64,000 nucleotides of DNA from Stanieria cyanosphaera PCC 7437 (GCF_000317575.1 NC_019748.1:1256001-1320000), one strand, 5' to 3'; positions 19,140-28,306 are shown, counted from the first letter of the stretch. Notes: generated by a model not told the origin, from the sequence alone. A program made the numbers and translations.

Positions 19140-20897
19140 TTACTCCATTGTTGTTCCTGAATAAACAATCCCTCGTTTCGCATCCAGAGTAATAATTGCT
19201 CCTTCGCGAATAATTTGACTAGCATTTTTAAACCCGACAATCACAGGAATATCCAACCGCAAACCAAGAGTAGCAGCATGACAGGTTAAACTTTCATCTT
19301 CAGTGATAATTCCAGCAGCTTGACGAATAATTTCGACAAATCCTGCATGAGTTTGAGGAGCTACTATAATTTCTCCTGGATTAAAATCATTAATTGCATG
19401 GGGATTAGAGACGACTCTAGCTCTTCCACTAACTGCGCGTTGTCCAATCCCTGCACCTTGACCTAAAATAGCTTTAACCAATTCTACTTTAATTAAATCT
19501 GTCGAACCAGCTACTCCCTGTAAAGTACCTGCAGTCATTACTACCAAATCTCCAGCAGCTAACCAGGTTTTTTCTTGAGCAACGTTAATTGCTGCTTGAA
19601 AAGTTTGATTAGTAGAAGGAAGATCCAAAACAAGTAGAGGTTTGACTCCCCAGACCATTTGTAGTCTTCTAGAAACATGAACACTAGGAGTAATCGCTAA
19701 AATTGGAGTCTTAGGGCGGAATTTGGAAACATTACGAGCAGTTGCACCTGTTTTCGTCAAGGTCATAATCGCTGCTGCATCTAATTGTTCGGCAATTTGA
19801 CCAACCGCAGCAGAAATAGCATGGGGAATTGAAGCTTTATGGTTGGAATCAGAAGAAACTCGATTCTGTTCTAATTCAATCCGTTGGGCGATTGTTGCCA
19901 TAGTTTTAACTGCTTCAACAGGATAACTACCTACGGCAGTTTCATTAGAAAGCATAACCGCATCGGTACCATCCAAGATAGCGTTGGCAACGTCGGATAC
20001 TTCCGCACGAGTTGGACGAGGATTGTTAACCATACTGTCTAGCATCTGGGTAGCGGTGATAATGGGAATACCCAGTTTATTAGCTGTGGCAATCAATCTT
20101 TTTTGTAGAATGGGGACATCTTCGGCAGGTAACTCTACCCCTAAATCACCTCTAGCTACCATGACACCATCACAAAGAGACAAAATTGCGTCCATTTGTT
20201 CAATCGCTTCGTGCTTTTCAATTTTGGCGACTACAGGAACGGATTTACCTGCACTAGCAATTAAATCTTTAATTTCAAGAATATCTTGGGGATTGCGAAC
20301 AAAACTTAAAGCTACCCAATCTACACCTTGATCCAAACCAAACATTAAATCTGCTCGGTCTTTATCGGTTAAGGCTTTGATAGATAAATATACTCCAGGA
20401 AAATTTACTCCTTTATTACTTGATAAAATACCGCCGACAACTACACGACAATGAAGGCTTTCACTTTGATAGTTGACCTTTTCTACCTGCATCTCGACTT
20501 TACCATCATCGAGCAGAATAGTTGCACCTTCAGGAACTTCTTCGGCAAGACGATTGTAACTGACGTAACTAATTTCTTGATTACATTCTACTAGACGGCT
20601 AGTAAGTACAAAAGAGTCACCTTGTTGGAGTGAAATACTACCACAGCTAAACTTGCCCAGACGAATTTTTGGTCCTTGTAAATCTTGTAAAATGCCTACT
20701 GGTTGATTAAGTTCAAACGCTGTCTGACGAATTAGACGAATAGCTTTCTGATGGTCTTGTTGAGTACCATGAGAAAAATTTAATCTTAAAGTGGTAGCTC
20801 CTGCTTGAATCAACTGACGTAATACATCTGGTTTAAGAGTAGCAGGACCTACGGTAGCAACGATTTTTGTCCGACGGGTATATTTATGCGCTCGCAT
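19140..20897 (-). CDS. pyk: Pyruvate kinase with C-terminal PEP-utilizer domain
   Basis: A 585-residue glycolytic enzyme that makes ATP and pyruvate from PEP and ADP. The barrel starts TRRTKIVATVGPAT, with LRLNFSHG, the Lys motif VAKIEKHEA, the MVARGDLGVE active site, and TATQMLDSM followed by RAEVSDVANAILDGTDAVMLSNETA. The alpha/beta C-domain follows. An extra domain of about 100 residues at the end (GEIIVAPQTHAGF...LTCHAATLGLRLDIPVIVG) is the PEP-mobilising His domain, with Cys in place of the usual Ser before His. This fusion is normal in cyanobacteria. The start ATG has a short AT-rich leader. The gene is single. Confidence 0.96.
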   Translation of the reverse strand: MRAHKYTRRTKIVATVGPATLKPDVLRQLIQAGATTLRLNFSHGTQQDHQKAIRLIRQTAFELNQPVGILQDLQGPKIRLGKFSCGSISLQQGDSFVLTSRLVECNQEISYVSYNRLAEEVPEGATILLDDGKVEMQVEKVNYQSESLHCRVVVGGILSSNKGVNFPGVYLSIKALTDKDRADLMFGLDQGVDWVALSFVRNPQDILEIKDLIASAGKSVPVVAKIEKHEAIEQMDAILSLCDGVMVARGDLGVELPAEDVPILQKRLIATANKLGIPIITATQMLDSMVNNPRPTRAEVSDVANAILDGTDAVMLSNETAVGSYPVEAVKTMATIAQRIELEQNRVSSDSNHKASIPHAISAAVGQIAEQLDAAAIMTLTKTGATARNVSKFRPKTPILAITPSVHVSRRLQMVWGVKPLLVLDLPSTNQTFQAAINVAQEKTWLAAGDLVVMTAGTLQGVAGSTDLIKVELVKAILGQGAGIGQRAVSGRARVVSNPHAINDFNPGEIIVAPQTHAGFVEIIRQAAGIITEDESLTCHAATLGLRLDIPVIVGFKNASQIIREGAIITLDAKRGIVYSGTTME

Positions 20898-21226
20898 TGC
20901 TCTGAAGAAGACAACAGCAAAGCATCATTATACTGGATTCCCAATTTACTTAAAATTACTCCCATCTAGATATTGATAATTATTCGTTGAATTATTACCT
21001 AGAAAAATATAATTTATTTTTATAAATTGCCGTAACTTATTTTGTCTACTCAAGGCTCAATATAATTCATTTGAGCGATTAATTCTCATCTTTTCCAACC
21101 AATTTGATTGGTAAAAATACATACGAAATAATCATAAAAATAAAGTAACAATGTTTGTTTTACTGATATTTTTACTTATAAAATTAATGAAATTATCAGT
21201 TTATAATTATTTTTGTGCTTAAAATT
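20898..21226. other. Intergenic, divergent promoter region of pyk and the 21227 gene
   Basis: AT-rich, with no frame of interest and no clear boxes. Confidence 0.4.
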
Positions 21227-22219
21227 ATGCTAAAGAAAAAAAGTACTTCTGTAATAACACTGTCTTTATTGGTGGCGATCGCAGTAACTCCTCAGTCTGT
21301 CGAAGCATCATTTTTGACATCTGATAACCAATTAAATTCCGAACAGATTGCTCAAGCAGATAATTCTTCTGAGAACAATGCTTCTAATCATGAAACTAAA
21401 TCTAAATTTCCCTGGTGGTTATTAATCTTAGTTGCAATTGTTCCTTTTGTAGGTTGGTTTTTCTTTGGTCGTAACACTCAAGTGAACCAAGAATCAGTAA
21501 TGACAGAAAATTTAGCTGGTTCTTTTGATTCAACTTCAACTAATAACAACAATTATGAAGAGTTTGTCCCTGAAGTTGAAACACAGAATAATTTTAATTC
21601 TCCAATTCCAACGAATGCGAGTTTTGAAGATAACACTATCATAGCAACAAGTGTTGAGCCAGTTTCTAATTTTACTAATGAATTACAAAAAAATAATAGT
21701 TTTACTCAAGAAATAAATCAAACAAATATAGTAAATGAAGTTGAGCCATTACCTGTCAGGGAAACTGATTTAACTTTTACCATTAATCAAGAACCTATTA
21801 ATTTATTTGAACAAGTTAATCAAAATTCTCAATCTTTTACTTCTGATGTAGAAAATAATTTGATTGATGAAGTTGAGCCATTGCCCGCCAGAGAAACTGA
21901 TTTAACTCCTATAATCGAACCAATAATTGATAAAAATGAGCTTGTTAATGAAAGTAATATTATTGAAGCAAATAATGAGTTGGTCGAAGATCAAATAGGA
22001 GGAATTACTGAATGGTTAGAACAATTAGATTTGACATTTCCTTTATCAGATCCTCAAGATAATAATCCTGATTTATTTGAAAATATTGCCGAACAAGACG
22101 ACAATTTAGACTTGTTAATCGAACTTGATGAAGCAGAAAATGAGCAAGATTTAGAATCTTTTGAACAACTTCTTTTTGGCGATGTAGACACTAATAAAGA
22201 ATCTAACAATAAAGTTTAA
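21227..22219 (+). CDS. Acidic membrane-anchored hypothetical protein
   Basis: A protein of 330 residues with an N-terminal hydrophobic signal-like helix (about 8-27). One TM (WWLLILVAIVPFVGWFFFG, about 65-84) follows, then a 240-residue Asn/Glu/Asp/Thr-rich tail. EVEPLPVRETDLT and EVEPLPARETDLT form an internal repeat about 45 residues apart. The tail is probably disordered and, by the charge rule, its side of the membrane is uncertain. A GTG lies 12 bases upstream of the ATG used here; neither has a ribosome site. The N-terminal layout (signal, then WW-TM) recurs in cyanobacterial proteins of unknown role. Confidence 0.65.
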   Translation: MLKKKSTSVITLSLLVAIAVTPQSVEASFLTSDNQLNSEQIAQADNSSENNASNHETKSKFPWWLLILVAIVPFVGWFFFGRNTQVNQESVMTENLAGSFDSTSTNNNNYEEFVPEVETQNNFNSPIPTNASFEDNTIIATSVEPVSNFTNELQKNNSFTQEINQTNIVNEVEPLPVRETDLTFTINQEPINLFEQVNQNSQSFTSDVENNLIDEVEPLPARETDLTPIIEPIIDKNELVNESNIIEANNELVEDQIGGITEWLEQLDLTFPLSDPQDNNPDLFENIAEQDDNLDLLIELDEAENEQDLESFEQLLFGDVDTNKESNNKV

Positions 22220-22275
22220 CTTTACTTATTTAGAACACATAAAATGTTTTAGCTTGAATTAAAATTTAACAAATT

Positions 22276-22308
22276 AAACAAAAAAGGACAGGTATTGTAC
22301 CCGTCCTT
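22276..22308 (-). terminator. Intrinsic terminator of the petCA operon
   Basis: On the minus strand AAGGACGGGT, a 5-base loop and ACCTGTCCTT form a 10-bp stem with one mismatch, followed by a T-rich run. It lies about 40 bases after the petA stop. Confidence 0.8.
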
Positions 22309-22345
22309 GATGATTTATTAATTTTGCTTAACTACAACAGAAAAA

Positions 22346-23347
22346 CTAAAAATTCATTTCCGCAGCTTGAACTCTTTCGACTTGTTTCTTCTTAATTACT
22401 AAAAGAATTTGACAAATCATAATTGCACCGAGGAAAACAATTAAACCACCGATTCTTGCTGGACTTTGAAGTACAACTTCTGTATCTTTTTGTCCAAAAC
22501 CACCTACATTAGGATTAGTGGTCAGTGCATCTCCGGCAGCGATTTGTTGTCCTTCTGAAACAATTAATTCTGGTCCCGAAGGAATTTTGTCAACAATAGT
22601 ATCGTCGCCAGTATTAATACTAATTTCATAACCACCTGCTTCTTGTTCGCTAATAGCGGTGATTGTTCCAGTAGCAGAAGCTTTGAAAGCGTTATTATTG
22701 CTTAGTTCACCAGTAGGATAAACTTGTCCTCGTCCACGATTTGCGCCTAAATGAACTTGATATTTACCGAAGTGAATATTTTTATTTTCAGCAGGGTTAG
22801 GAGAAAGTACAGGAAAAACAACTTCTTGATATTGTTCGCCTGGTAAAGGTCCAACAATTACTACGTTATCTTGACCTTCTTTATATTGTTGGAAGTAAAG
22901 ACTACCAACTTTTTCTTTCATTTCTTCAGGGATTCTTTCAGGAGGAGCAATTTTAAAACCTTCAGGTAACATTAAAACTGCACCAACATTCAAACCACCT
23001 TTAGAACCATCTCCTAAAACCTGTTGACTATTTAAGTCATAAGGAATTTTTACTACTGCTTCAAATACTGAATCTGGTAATACGGATTGAGGAATTTCTA
23101 CTTCCGCAGGTTTTTCAGCTAAGTGGCAGTTAGCACAAACAATGCGCCCAGTTGCTTCTCTAGGAGTTTCAGGGGCAGTTTGTTGCGCCCAAAAAGGATA
23201 AGCAGCAGCAGATTGGGGTAATAATAAGTCACTGGTTAGGAAAACAGCAACAGTAGCAATAACCAATAATAATGTTTTGGCAATTAATTGTTTACCTGTC
23301 TTCACCATTGCTAATTGTGCAGGTGTTCTCATCTCTCTCGTCAACAA
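22346..23347 (-). CDS. petA: Cytochrome f
   Basis: The c-type cytochrome of the cytochrome b6f complex, carrying electrons from the Rieske centre to plastocyanin or cytochrome c6 in the thylakoid lumen. The signal peptide ends at [11 protein letters not shown], whose Tyr is the axial haem ligand. CANCH at 71-75 binds haem c, and a single TM ([18 protein letters not shown]) sits near the C-terminus. The upstream TTG at 23347 has AGGA eight bases before it. The in-frame ATG at 23332 (MRTPAQLAM) matches known N-termini better but lacks a well-spaced site, so the start is open. It follows petC by 37 bases in one operon. Confidence 0.96.
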   Translation of the reverse strand: MLTREMRTPAQLAMVKTGKQLIAKTLLLVIATVAVFLTSDLLLPQSAAAYPFWAQQTAPETPREATGRIVCANCHLAEKPAEVEIPQSVLPDSVFEAVVKIPYDLNSQQVLGDGSKGGLNVGAVLMLPEGFKIAPPERIPEEMKEKVGSLYFQQYKEGQDNVVIVGPLPGEQYQEVVFPVLSPNPAENKNIHFGKYQVHLGANRGRGQVYPTGELSNNNAFKASATGTITAISEQEAGGYEISINTGDDTIVDKIPSGPELIVSEGQQIAAGDALTTNPNVGGFGQKDTEVVLQSPARIGGLIVFLGAIMICQILLVIKKKQVERVQAAEMNF

Positions 23348-23384
23348 TTTTCAAATCCTATAAATTAATTAATTTGTGAGTAAT

Positions 23385-23927
23385 TTAAGCCCACCAGGGG
23401 TCTTCGTTAGTACGGAAATCTGTTTCTGTCCAAGGAGTAAATACCACTTTGTCATCTTCTGTCACATCAGCATGAACTAATGCTAAAGATAGAGGTGCAG
23501 GGCCACGGACAACTTTTCCTGTAGCATCGTACTGAGAACCGTGACAAGGACATTTAAATTTGTTTTCGTTAGCATTCCAAGGCACAACGCAACCTAGGTG
23601 AGTACAAACAGCATTAATTCCGTAGTTGGCAATTGTATCTTCGCCTTCGACCACAATATAGGTAGGATCGCCTTTTAATCCTTGAGCTAAAGAGCGATCG
23701 CCTGGATTATGTTCTGCTAAATATTGGCTAACAATAATATCATTGCCTAGTGCGTCTTTAGCTGTAAGACCACCGCCAGCACCACCACTAGAAGGAGGAA
23801 TAAAGTATTTTACTACTGGATATAATGCTCCCAAGGCTACTCCTGTGATTGAGCCAAAAGTGAGCAAGTTCATAAATTGTCTACGCCCCATATCAGGGAC
23901 ATCAGAAGAGCCGGAAAGTTGAGCCAT
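23385..23927 (-). CDS. petC: Rieske iron-sulfur protein of cytochrome b6f
   Basis: A 180-residue subunit with the 2Fe-2S cluster that takes electrons from plastoquinol. The N-terminal TM (about 17-38, [21 protein letters not shown]) anchors it after a twin-Arg-like GRRQF stretch consistent with Tat export. CTHLGC and CPCHGSQYD are the two cluster-binding boxes, with Cys and His in each, and the flexible hinge is Gly-rich (GGAGGG). First gene of the petC-petA operon, the normal cyanobacterial order. Its leader shares about 190 bases with the divergent DUF3067 gene. Confidence 0.97.
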   Translation of the reverse strand: MAQLSGSSDVPDMGRRQFMNLLTFGSITGVALGALYPVVKYFIPPSSGGAGGGLTAKDALGNDIIVSQYLAEHNPGDRSLAQGLKGDPTYIVVEGEDTIANYGINAVCTHLGCVVPWNANENKFKCPCHGSQYDATGKVVRGPAPLSLALVHADVTEDDKVVFTPWTETDFRTNEDPWWA

Positions 23928-24121
23928 AGTTATACTTCAGATCTATAGTTTTGTAAACTAAAGTGAGGACAAGGAAAAAAATATTTCATTATTTGCCTGA
24001 TTGTAAATCTATATTTAGCAATCTCAAAGCACAATTATGAAATTTCTTGTCTTTAAAAAGGTTAACAAGTACTGTATTAAATTATTACAGAGATTGAGTC
24101 CGCAATCCCAAAAGAGTCCAA

Positions 24122-24439
24122 ATGACAGGCGAGGAATTACAACAAATTTTATTGGAGAAATGGGGCTGCTCTTATGATATTCAGTTAAGACAGGTTAAGG
24201 GAAGAATTTTTGTCCAAGTGATGTGGAAATATTTGGAACAAGCTTCTTTTCCTCTTTCTGAGCAAGCCTATCTCGAACATCTCGAAGCGGTGGCTAGTTA
24301 TCTCAATGCTTGGGGTGGTGTAGAGCAAGTTAAAACTTTTATTAATCATACTCGCGATCGCCCTCGTTTAGGTAAAGCAGTTAGTATTCCCTTAGATTTG
24401 GGAGAACGAGCTTCTGAGTGGATTTTAGGTGATTTATAA
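24122..24439 (+). CDS. DUF3067 family protein
   Basis: A 105-residue soluble protein that I recognise as the cyanobacterial/plastid DUF3067 family. It has MTGEELQQILLEKWGCSYDIQLR, IFVQVMWKYLEQASFPL, YLEHLEAVASYLNAWG and the C-terminal RPRLGKAVSIPL. It is divergent from petC, a neighbourhood common in cyanobacteria. DUF3067 members have been tied to Rieske protein assembly or stability in photosynthetic organisms; I recall this association only loosely and treat it as inference. No signal peptide or TM. Confidence 0.85.
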   Translation: MTGEELQQILLEKWGCSYDIQLRQVKGRIFVQVMWKYLEQASFPLSEQAYLEHLEAVASYLNAWGGVEQVKTFINHTRDRPRLGKAVSIPLDLGERASEWILGDL

Positions 24440-24527
24440 ATTTTACTGAAGTTATCTATTAGCTTGACGGGTAATCAAAAATGTTATAGACGCGATCTAT
24501 AAACTGACGGTTATAATGGCAAATGGG

Positions 24528-24561
24528 GTGAATAGTCTCTGGTGAATATTTCAACCTTGTC
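24528..24561 (-). promoter_or_regulatory. Orphan copy of the leader motif found at 25959-25987
   Basis: On the minus strand GACAAGGTTGAA, a 9-base spacer and AGAGACTATTCAC repeat the motif that lies just before the start of the exported-protein gene at 25954. No gene follows this copy. It may be the remnant of a lost paralogue or a shared regulatory element. Confidence 0.45.
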
Positions 24562-24625
24562 AGTACGAAAATCCTAGAGCAATAAAAATTTCACCCCTTT
24601 CTTTGGCATTATCATTGCTTATTAA

Positions 24626-24662
24626 AGAAAAAAAATCGAGAAGGGCGAGTTTCAATCGCCCT
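24626..24662 (-). terminator. Intrinsic terminator of the exported-protein cluster
   Basis: AGGGCGA and TCGCCCT form a 7-bp stem around a short loop. On the minus strand a run of T residues follows, 30 bases past the last gene. Confidence 0.8.
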
Positions 24663-24691
24663 CCGTTGCCTAAAAACTGCTGTAACTCAAC

Positions 24692-25114
24692 TTAATATTT
24701 TAGTTGGTCGGCAGCATTATAAACATCGATCGCGGGATTACTTCTAATTTGGACGGTTGATCCTCCCCATTGAGAGTTAGTGTTGTCTTCAAAACGATGA
24801 CGCACAGTTCGGTTTTGGACTACCTTACCTGTACCACCTTCGTTACCTTGTACACCAGTTGTAACACTGACGTTACCTTGGCACGAATCAGAACCCTGCA
24901 TCTCAATTTGGTTATTTCGTTCAGTAGGCTCTTTTGAACCACTGATGTTGTATTGAACAGAAACATCAGCTTGTACGCATTGTGCCATAGCAGAATTAGT
25001 TACAGCAGACCAAATTGTAAGCAGACTGGTAGTAGATAAAAAGCCGAAAGTTAATGAGTATAAGGGTAGCCAACTCAGTTTACTTGAGCGAAATTTTTGT
25101 CCTGTCCAATTCAT
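24692..25114 (-). CDS. Small exported protein A (140 aa), unknown
   Basis: Not recognised. Residues 1-43 form a long signal peptide (hydrophobic core about 17-40, cleavage near NSAMAQC). The mature part starts CVQADVSVQYNISGS, has two Cys in total that could form a disulfide, and is rich in Asn, Gln, Ser, Thr and Val with no TM. AAGGAG a few bases before the ATG is a clear ribosome site, located inside the end of the preceding gene's region (14-base gap). Third and last gene of a minus-strand trio that ends in an intrinsic terminator. An extracellular or cell-surface role is inferred. Confidence 0.7.
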   Translation of the reverse strand: MNWTGQKFRSSKLSWLPLYSLTFGFLSTTSLLTIWSAVTNSAMAQCVQADVSVQYNISGSKEPTERNNQIEMQGSDSCQGNVSVTTGVQGNEGGTGKVVQNRTVRHRFEDNTNSQWGGSTVQIRSNPAIDVYNAADQLKY

Positions 25115-25128
25115 TCGTCATCTCCTTT

Positions 25129-25455
25129 CTAACGACAGGTTGAGGTATAAACACTGCTTTCGCTCACACTTTGACCAGATTTAGATACCTGGGTATTTCT
25201 GTGATAAGAACTATTGCGATTTTGACAAGTAGTTCGCCACGGAAAACGAAGAAACTGCATAGGATACCATCTTGATGAGGAATTGTAGGCAGGAACTTCT
25301 ACGTTAGTGTTTCCTGTATTGACATAGATACTGCCATCTCTACTGGTGCTAGCTCTTACACTACCTGCTTGAACTTCTATTTCTCTACTGAGAACAGGAG
25401 CAGGTAAAAATAGTAAAAAGCCAGCTAACATTAAAGTTAGCCTTTTTAAATTCAT
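25129..25455 (-). CDS. Small exported protein B (108 aa), unknown
   Basis: Not recognised. The ATG at 25455 has GAGGA nine bases upstream; an earlier in-frame TTG at 25470 is unlikely. The signal peptide is MNLKRLTLMLAGFLLFLPAPVLSRE, with cleavage after LS or SR. The mature chain has REIEVQAGSVRASTSRDGSIYVNTGNTNVEV, a strand-like Ser/Thr/Val-rich region, then two Cys, the last near the end. Middle gene of the trio, 14 bases from the next start, so translational coupling is likely. Confidence 0.7.
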   Translation of the reverse strand: MNLKRLTLMLAGFLLFLPAPVLSREIEVQAGSVRASTSRDGSIYVNTGNTNVEVPAYNSSSRWYPMQFLRFPWRTTCQNRNSSYHRNTQVSKSGQSVSESSVYTSTCR

Positions 25456-25484
25456 GGTTAAAGTCCTCAATTCAATTTAAGAAA

Positions 25485-25574
25485 CTGGTGATTAGTGAGA
25501 AGCTGTGAAACGAATTTGATTCATTCCCTTGAACGCCTCGTCAAAGATAGGAAGGACTAACACCTAATCACCAG
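25485..25574. other. Long-range 11-bp stem in the trio's intergenic gap
   Basis: CTGGTGATTAG (25485-25495) and CTAATCACCAG (25564-25574) are perfect inverted repeats 68 bases apart, filling most of the gap between two exported-protein genes. It may be an mRNA-processing or stabilising structure that sets unequal expression. Confidence 0.6.
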
Positions 25575-25606
25575 CTATCTAAAGAAAAAATTAAAACTAT
25601 TGCAAA

Positions 25607-25954
25607 CTAGTGACGACTGCGATGAGTACGAGTATTATTAAGCTGTTGTGAATTTTGAACGCAAGTGTTGTATTCCCCATATTGATCGCAGTATTGTTGG
25701 GTTCTTTGCACAATGCCAGTATTGTTGTTATCAACAGAACCATAGCGATCGCTCTTAAAAGTCGATTGTCGATTTTGCTGACTAGAGTTTTGAATCGATA
25801 GATTATCTTTTCCTGTACTGTAAGATTCTTGAATAGTTTCCTGAATAATTGCATCGTCTGCTTGAGCCGAATTAGGAATAATACTCAAAGCAGAAACCGC
25901 TAATAAACTGAATAAAAGTGTTTTAGGGGCAGAAATAAAGTGTTTCTTGTTCAT
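25607..25954 (-). CDS. Small exported protein C (115 aa), unknown
   Basis: Not recognised. The signal peptide MNKKHFISAPKTLLFSLLAVSALSIIPNSAQA is cleaved before DDAIIQ. The mature part is polar and rich in Gln, Asn and Ser (IQNSSQQNRQ, VQNSQQLNN), has two Cys (QYCDQYGEYNTC) and ends in a basic RTHRSRH tail. The Gln/Asn-rich repeats recall amyloid-like surface proteins, but no curli repeat is present. First gene of the trio. Its ATG follows directly on a conserved leader motif (25959-25987). Confidence 0.68.
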   Translation of the reverse strand: MNKKHFISAPKTLLFSLLAVSALSIIPNSAQADDAIIQETIQESYSTGKDNLSIQNSSQQNRQSTFKSDRYGSVDNNNTGIVQRTQQYCDQYGEYNTCVQNSQQLNNTRTHRSRH

Positions 25955-25958
25955 ATAT

Positions 25959-25987
25959 GTGAATAGTCTCTAAAATTCAACCTTGTC
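25959..25987 (-). promoter_or_regulatory. Leader motif before the exported-protein trio
   Basis: On the minus strand GACAAGGTTGAA, four T residues and AGAGACTATTCAC end four bases before the ATG codon. The two blocks recur at 24528-24561. The close position suggests a translational or transcript-leader function. Confidence 0.45.
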
Positions 25988-26203
25988 TAGACCTAAGACG
26001 ACCCCTCCTAAGCAAAGTTCCTTAGAACCAAAAATCTCATTATTTAGGTTGATAGCGTGACTAGAACCGAATTAAACTCTAGAAAATTTGCTGAGAAATC
26101 TGTCAAGTTAACTCTGGCTGTGACTTTTCCTTAAAAATAACTTAATGTCTCAGTTAAATAGTTCCAAATATGGTGTAAATTGGTTGAAAAAAATTAGAAG
26201 GGA

Positions 26204-27979
26204 ATGAGTGGGATAGAAAATAAACTGAAAGCAGCAACTTTAATCGATATTTTGCAATATCGGTCTGTAGAACAACCAACCCAAACTGTCTATACTTTTT
26301 TAATTGATGGGGAAAGGGAAGCAGTTAGTCTGACGTATCGAGAATTAGAACAACAAGCTAAAAAGATCGCAACCTATTTACAATCGAATACTTCTACCCA
26401 AGCAAGAGTTTTACTACTTTATCCGCCAGGCTTAGAATATATTTCAGCATTTTTTGGTTGTTTGATGGCAGGCGCGATCGCAATTCCTGCTTATCCGCCT
26501 CGACCGAATCGTTCTCTAGCTCGTCTTCAAAGTATTATTCAAGATGCTCAAGCCACGATCGCTTTAACCACTCATTCGATTTTAACTAATTTAGAGCGTA
26601 AACTTCCTCATGCTCCTGAATTAAAAAATTTACGTTGGTTAGCAACTGATAATTTACCTCACAATTTGGTTTACGACGGGCAACTACCTGACAATTCGCC
26701 AGATGCGCTTGCTCTACTTCAATATACTTCTGGTTCAACTGCCGAACCCAAAGGAGTCAAAATTTCCCATCGCAATTTATTACACAATCTTGAAGCTATT
26801 TATCACTGTTTTCAGCACAATCAACATAGTAGAGGAGTAATTTGGTTACCGCCTTATCACGACATGGGCTTAATTGGCGGAATCTTACAGCCTCTTTACG
26901 GTGGTTTTCCTGTAACACTGATGTCTCCTTTGATGTTTTTGCAAAATCCTCTACGTTGGTTACAAGCCATTTCTTCAACCACAGCGACTACTAGTGGTGG
27001 CCCAAATTTTGCTTACGATTTATGCGTGCGTAAGTTTAAACCCGATCAAAGTATTAATTTGGAGCTAAGTAGTTGGGATTTAGCCTTTAATGGTGCTGAA
27101 CCAATTAATTACGAAACGATGGAGAAATTTGCTGCTACGTTTGCTCCTTACGGGTTTCGTGCTTCAGCTTTTTATCCTTGTTATGGAATGGCTGAAGCAA
27201 CCTTAATCGTGTCTGGAGGCAGTAAAAAGAATGGTGTCATTACTAAAACAGTACAAGCCCATGCATTGGAACAAAATCAGGTAATTACTGCTAAAGTTGC
27301 CCAAGAAAATGCTCGTGTTTTAGTAGGTTGTGGTCAAAGTTTACCAGATCAAGAAATTATTATTGTTAACCCAGAAACTTTAATTCGATGTCAATCTACA
27401 GAAGTAGGAGAAATTTGGTTAAGAGGAACAAGCGTTGCTTCGGGATATTGGAATCAACCTGAAATGACTGAAAATACTTTTAATGCTTATTTGGCAGGTA
27501 CTCAAATAGGGCCTTTTTTAAGAACAGGAGATCTTGGTTTTATTGAAGACGGCGAATTATTTGTCACTGGTCGTCTGAAAGATATCATTATTATTAATGG
27601 TCGCAATCACTATCCTCAAGACATTGAACAAACCGTAGAAGCAAGCAATCCAATTATTCTACCAAGAGGAACTGCTAGTTTTTCTGTTGAGATCGCAGGG
27701 GAAGAAAAATTGATTGTTTTAGCAGAAATAGATCGTCGTTATTGGGAGCTTAATCGTACTTCTAAACTGAATAATGACGAAGTACAAAAAAGTCTTAATG
27801 AAGTAAAAGAATTAATTCAAATTATTCGTCGCGAAGTTTATAAAAATCACGATTTACAACCATACAAAATTTTATTACTAAAACCTAATAGTTTGCCGAA
27901 AACATCTAGCGGAAAAATTCAACGTCATGCTTGTCGGGCTAGTTTTTTAACTGATACTTTAGAGGTTTTATCTATATAA
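26204..27979 (+). CDS. Fatty acyl-AMP ligase (FAAL)
   Basis: A 591-residue adenylate-forming enzyme that activates fatty acids to acyl-AMP for transfer to an acyl carrier protein. It opens with ATLIDILQYRSVEQPTQTVYTFL, typical of FAAL. A3-like LQYTSGSTAEPKGVKISHRN, WLPPYHDMGLIGG, FYPCYGMAEATL, and FLRTGDLGFI followed by LFVTGRLKDIIIINGRNHYPQDIE complete the core. A C-terminal Lys is in SLPKTSSGKIQRHACR. It carries no ACP or condensation domain and is not next to a PKS, so the carrier acts in trans. The start ATG has a purine-rich AGAAGGGAATG leader. Confidence 0.9.
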   Translation: MSGIENKLKAATLIDILQYRSVEQPTQTVYTFLIDGEREAVSLTYRELEQQAKKIATYLQSNTSTQARVLLLYPPGLEYISAFFGCLMAGAIAIPAYPPRPNRSLARLQSIIQDAQATIALTTHSILTNLERKLPHAPELKNLRWLATDNLPHNLVYDGQLPDNSPDALALLQYTSGSTAEPKGVKISHRNLLHNLEAIYHCFQHNQHSRGVIWLPPYHDMGLIGGILQPLYGGFPVTLMSPLMFLQNPLRWLQAISSTTATTSGGPNFAYDLCVRKFKPDQSINLELSSWDLAFNGAEPINYETMEKFAATFAPYGFRASAFYPCYGMAEATLIVSGGSKKNGVITKTVQAHALEQNQVITAKVAQENARVLVGCGQSLPDQEIIIVNPETLIRCQSTEVGEIWLRGTSVASGYWNQPEMTENTFNAYLAGTQIGPFLRTGDLGFIEDGELFVTGRLKDIIIINGRNHYPQDIEQTVEASNPIILPRGTASFSVEIAGEEKLIVLAEIDRRYWELNRTSKLNNDEVQKSLNEVKELIQIIRREVYKNHDLQPYKILLLKPNSLPKTSSGKIQRHACRASFLTDTLEVLSI

Positions 27980-28306
27980 AATTTAACCAATTAATTAGTT
28001 TTTTTTATTAATTATACTGTTTAATTTTTAAGTACCATATTATGTATTAAAAAACGGTATAGAGTTTCTCGCTCTTGGTGAGGTACACCATTACCAGTTA
28101 CCAAAGATTAAGTAAAAAGTAAAAAGTAAAAAGTAAAAAGTGACCAGTTACCAAAGATTAAGTAAAAAGCGCGAAGCGTCAGAAACGTGAAACGAAGGAT
28201 CAAAGTAGCAATTAACTATCAGCTATCAACCATCTACCATTAGCAATCAACGCTTAACCAGGAAAATGAACTGTATTTTATTAATCTGTGAACCGCTATA
28301 CTGTAA
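27980..28306. other. Intergenic with GTAAAAA tandem and a 27-bp direct repeat
   Basis: A segment beginning ACCAGTTACCAAAG occurs at 28093-28119 and again at 28143-28169 (50-base period), with four GTAAAAA-type units between them. The rest is AACTATC/CAATCAA-type filler. No gene seen. Confidence 0.7.

Noticed and set aside
25597-25854. Frame of 85 codons overlapping exported protein C
   Set aside because: Overlaps a better gene that has a signal peptide; this frame lacks a ribosome site and homology.
24692-25954. Curli operon
   Set aside because: Gln/Asn-rich chains, but no CsgA-type repeats and no CsgG.
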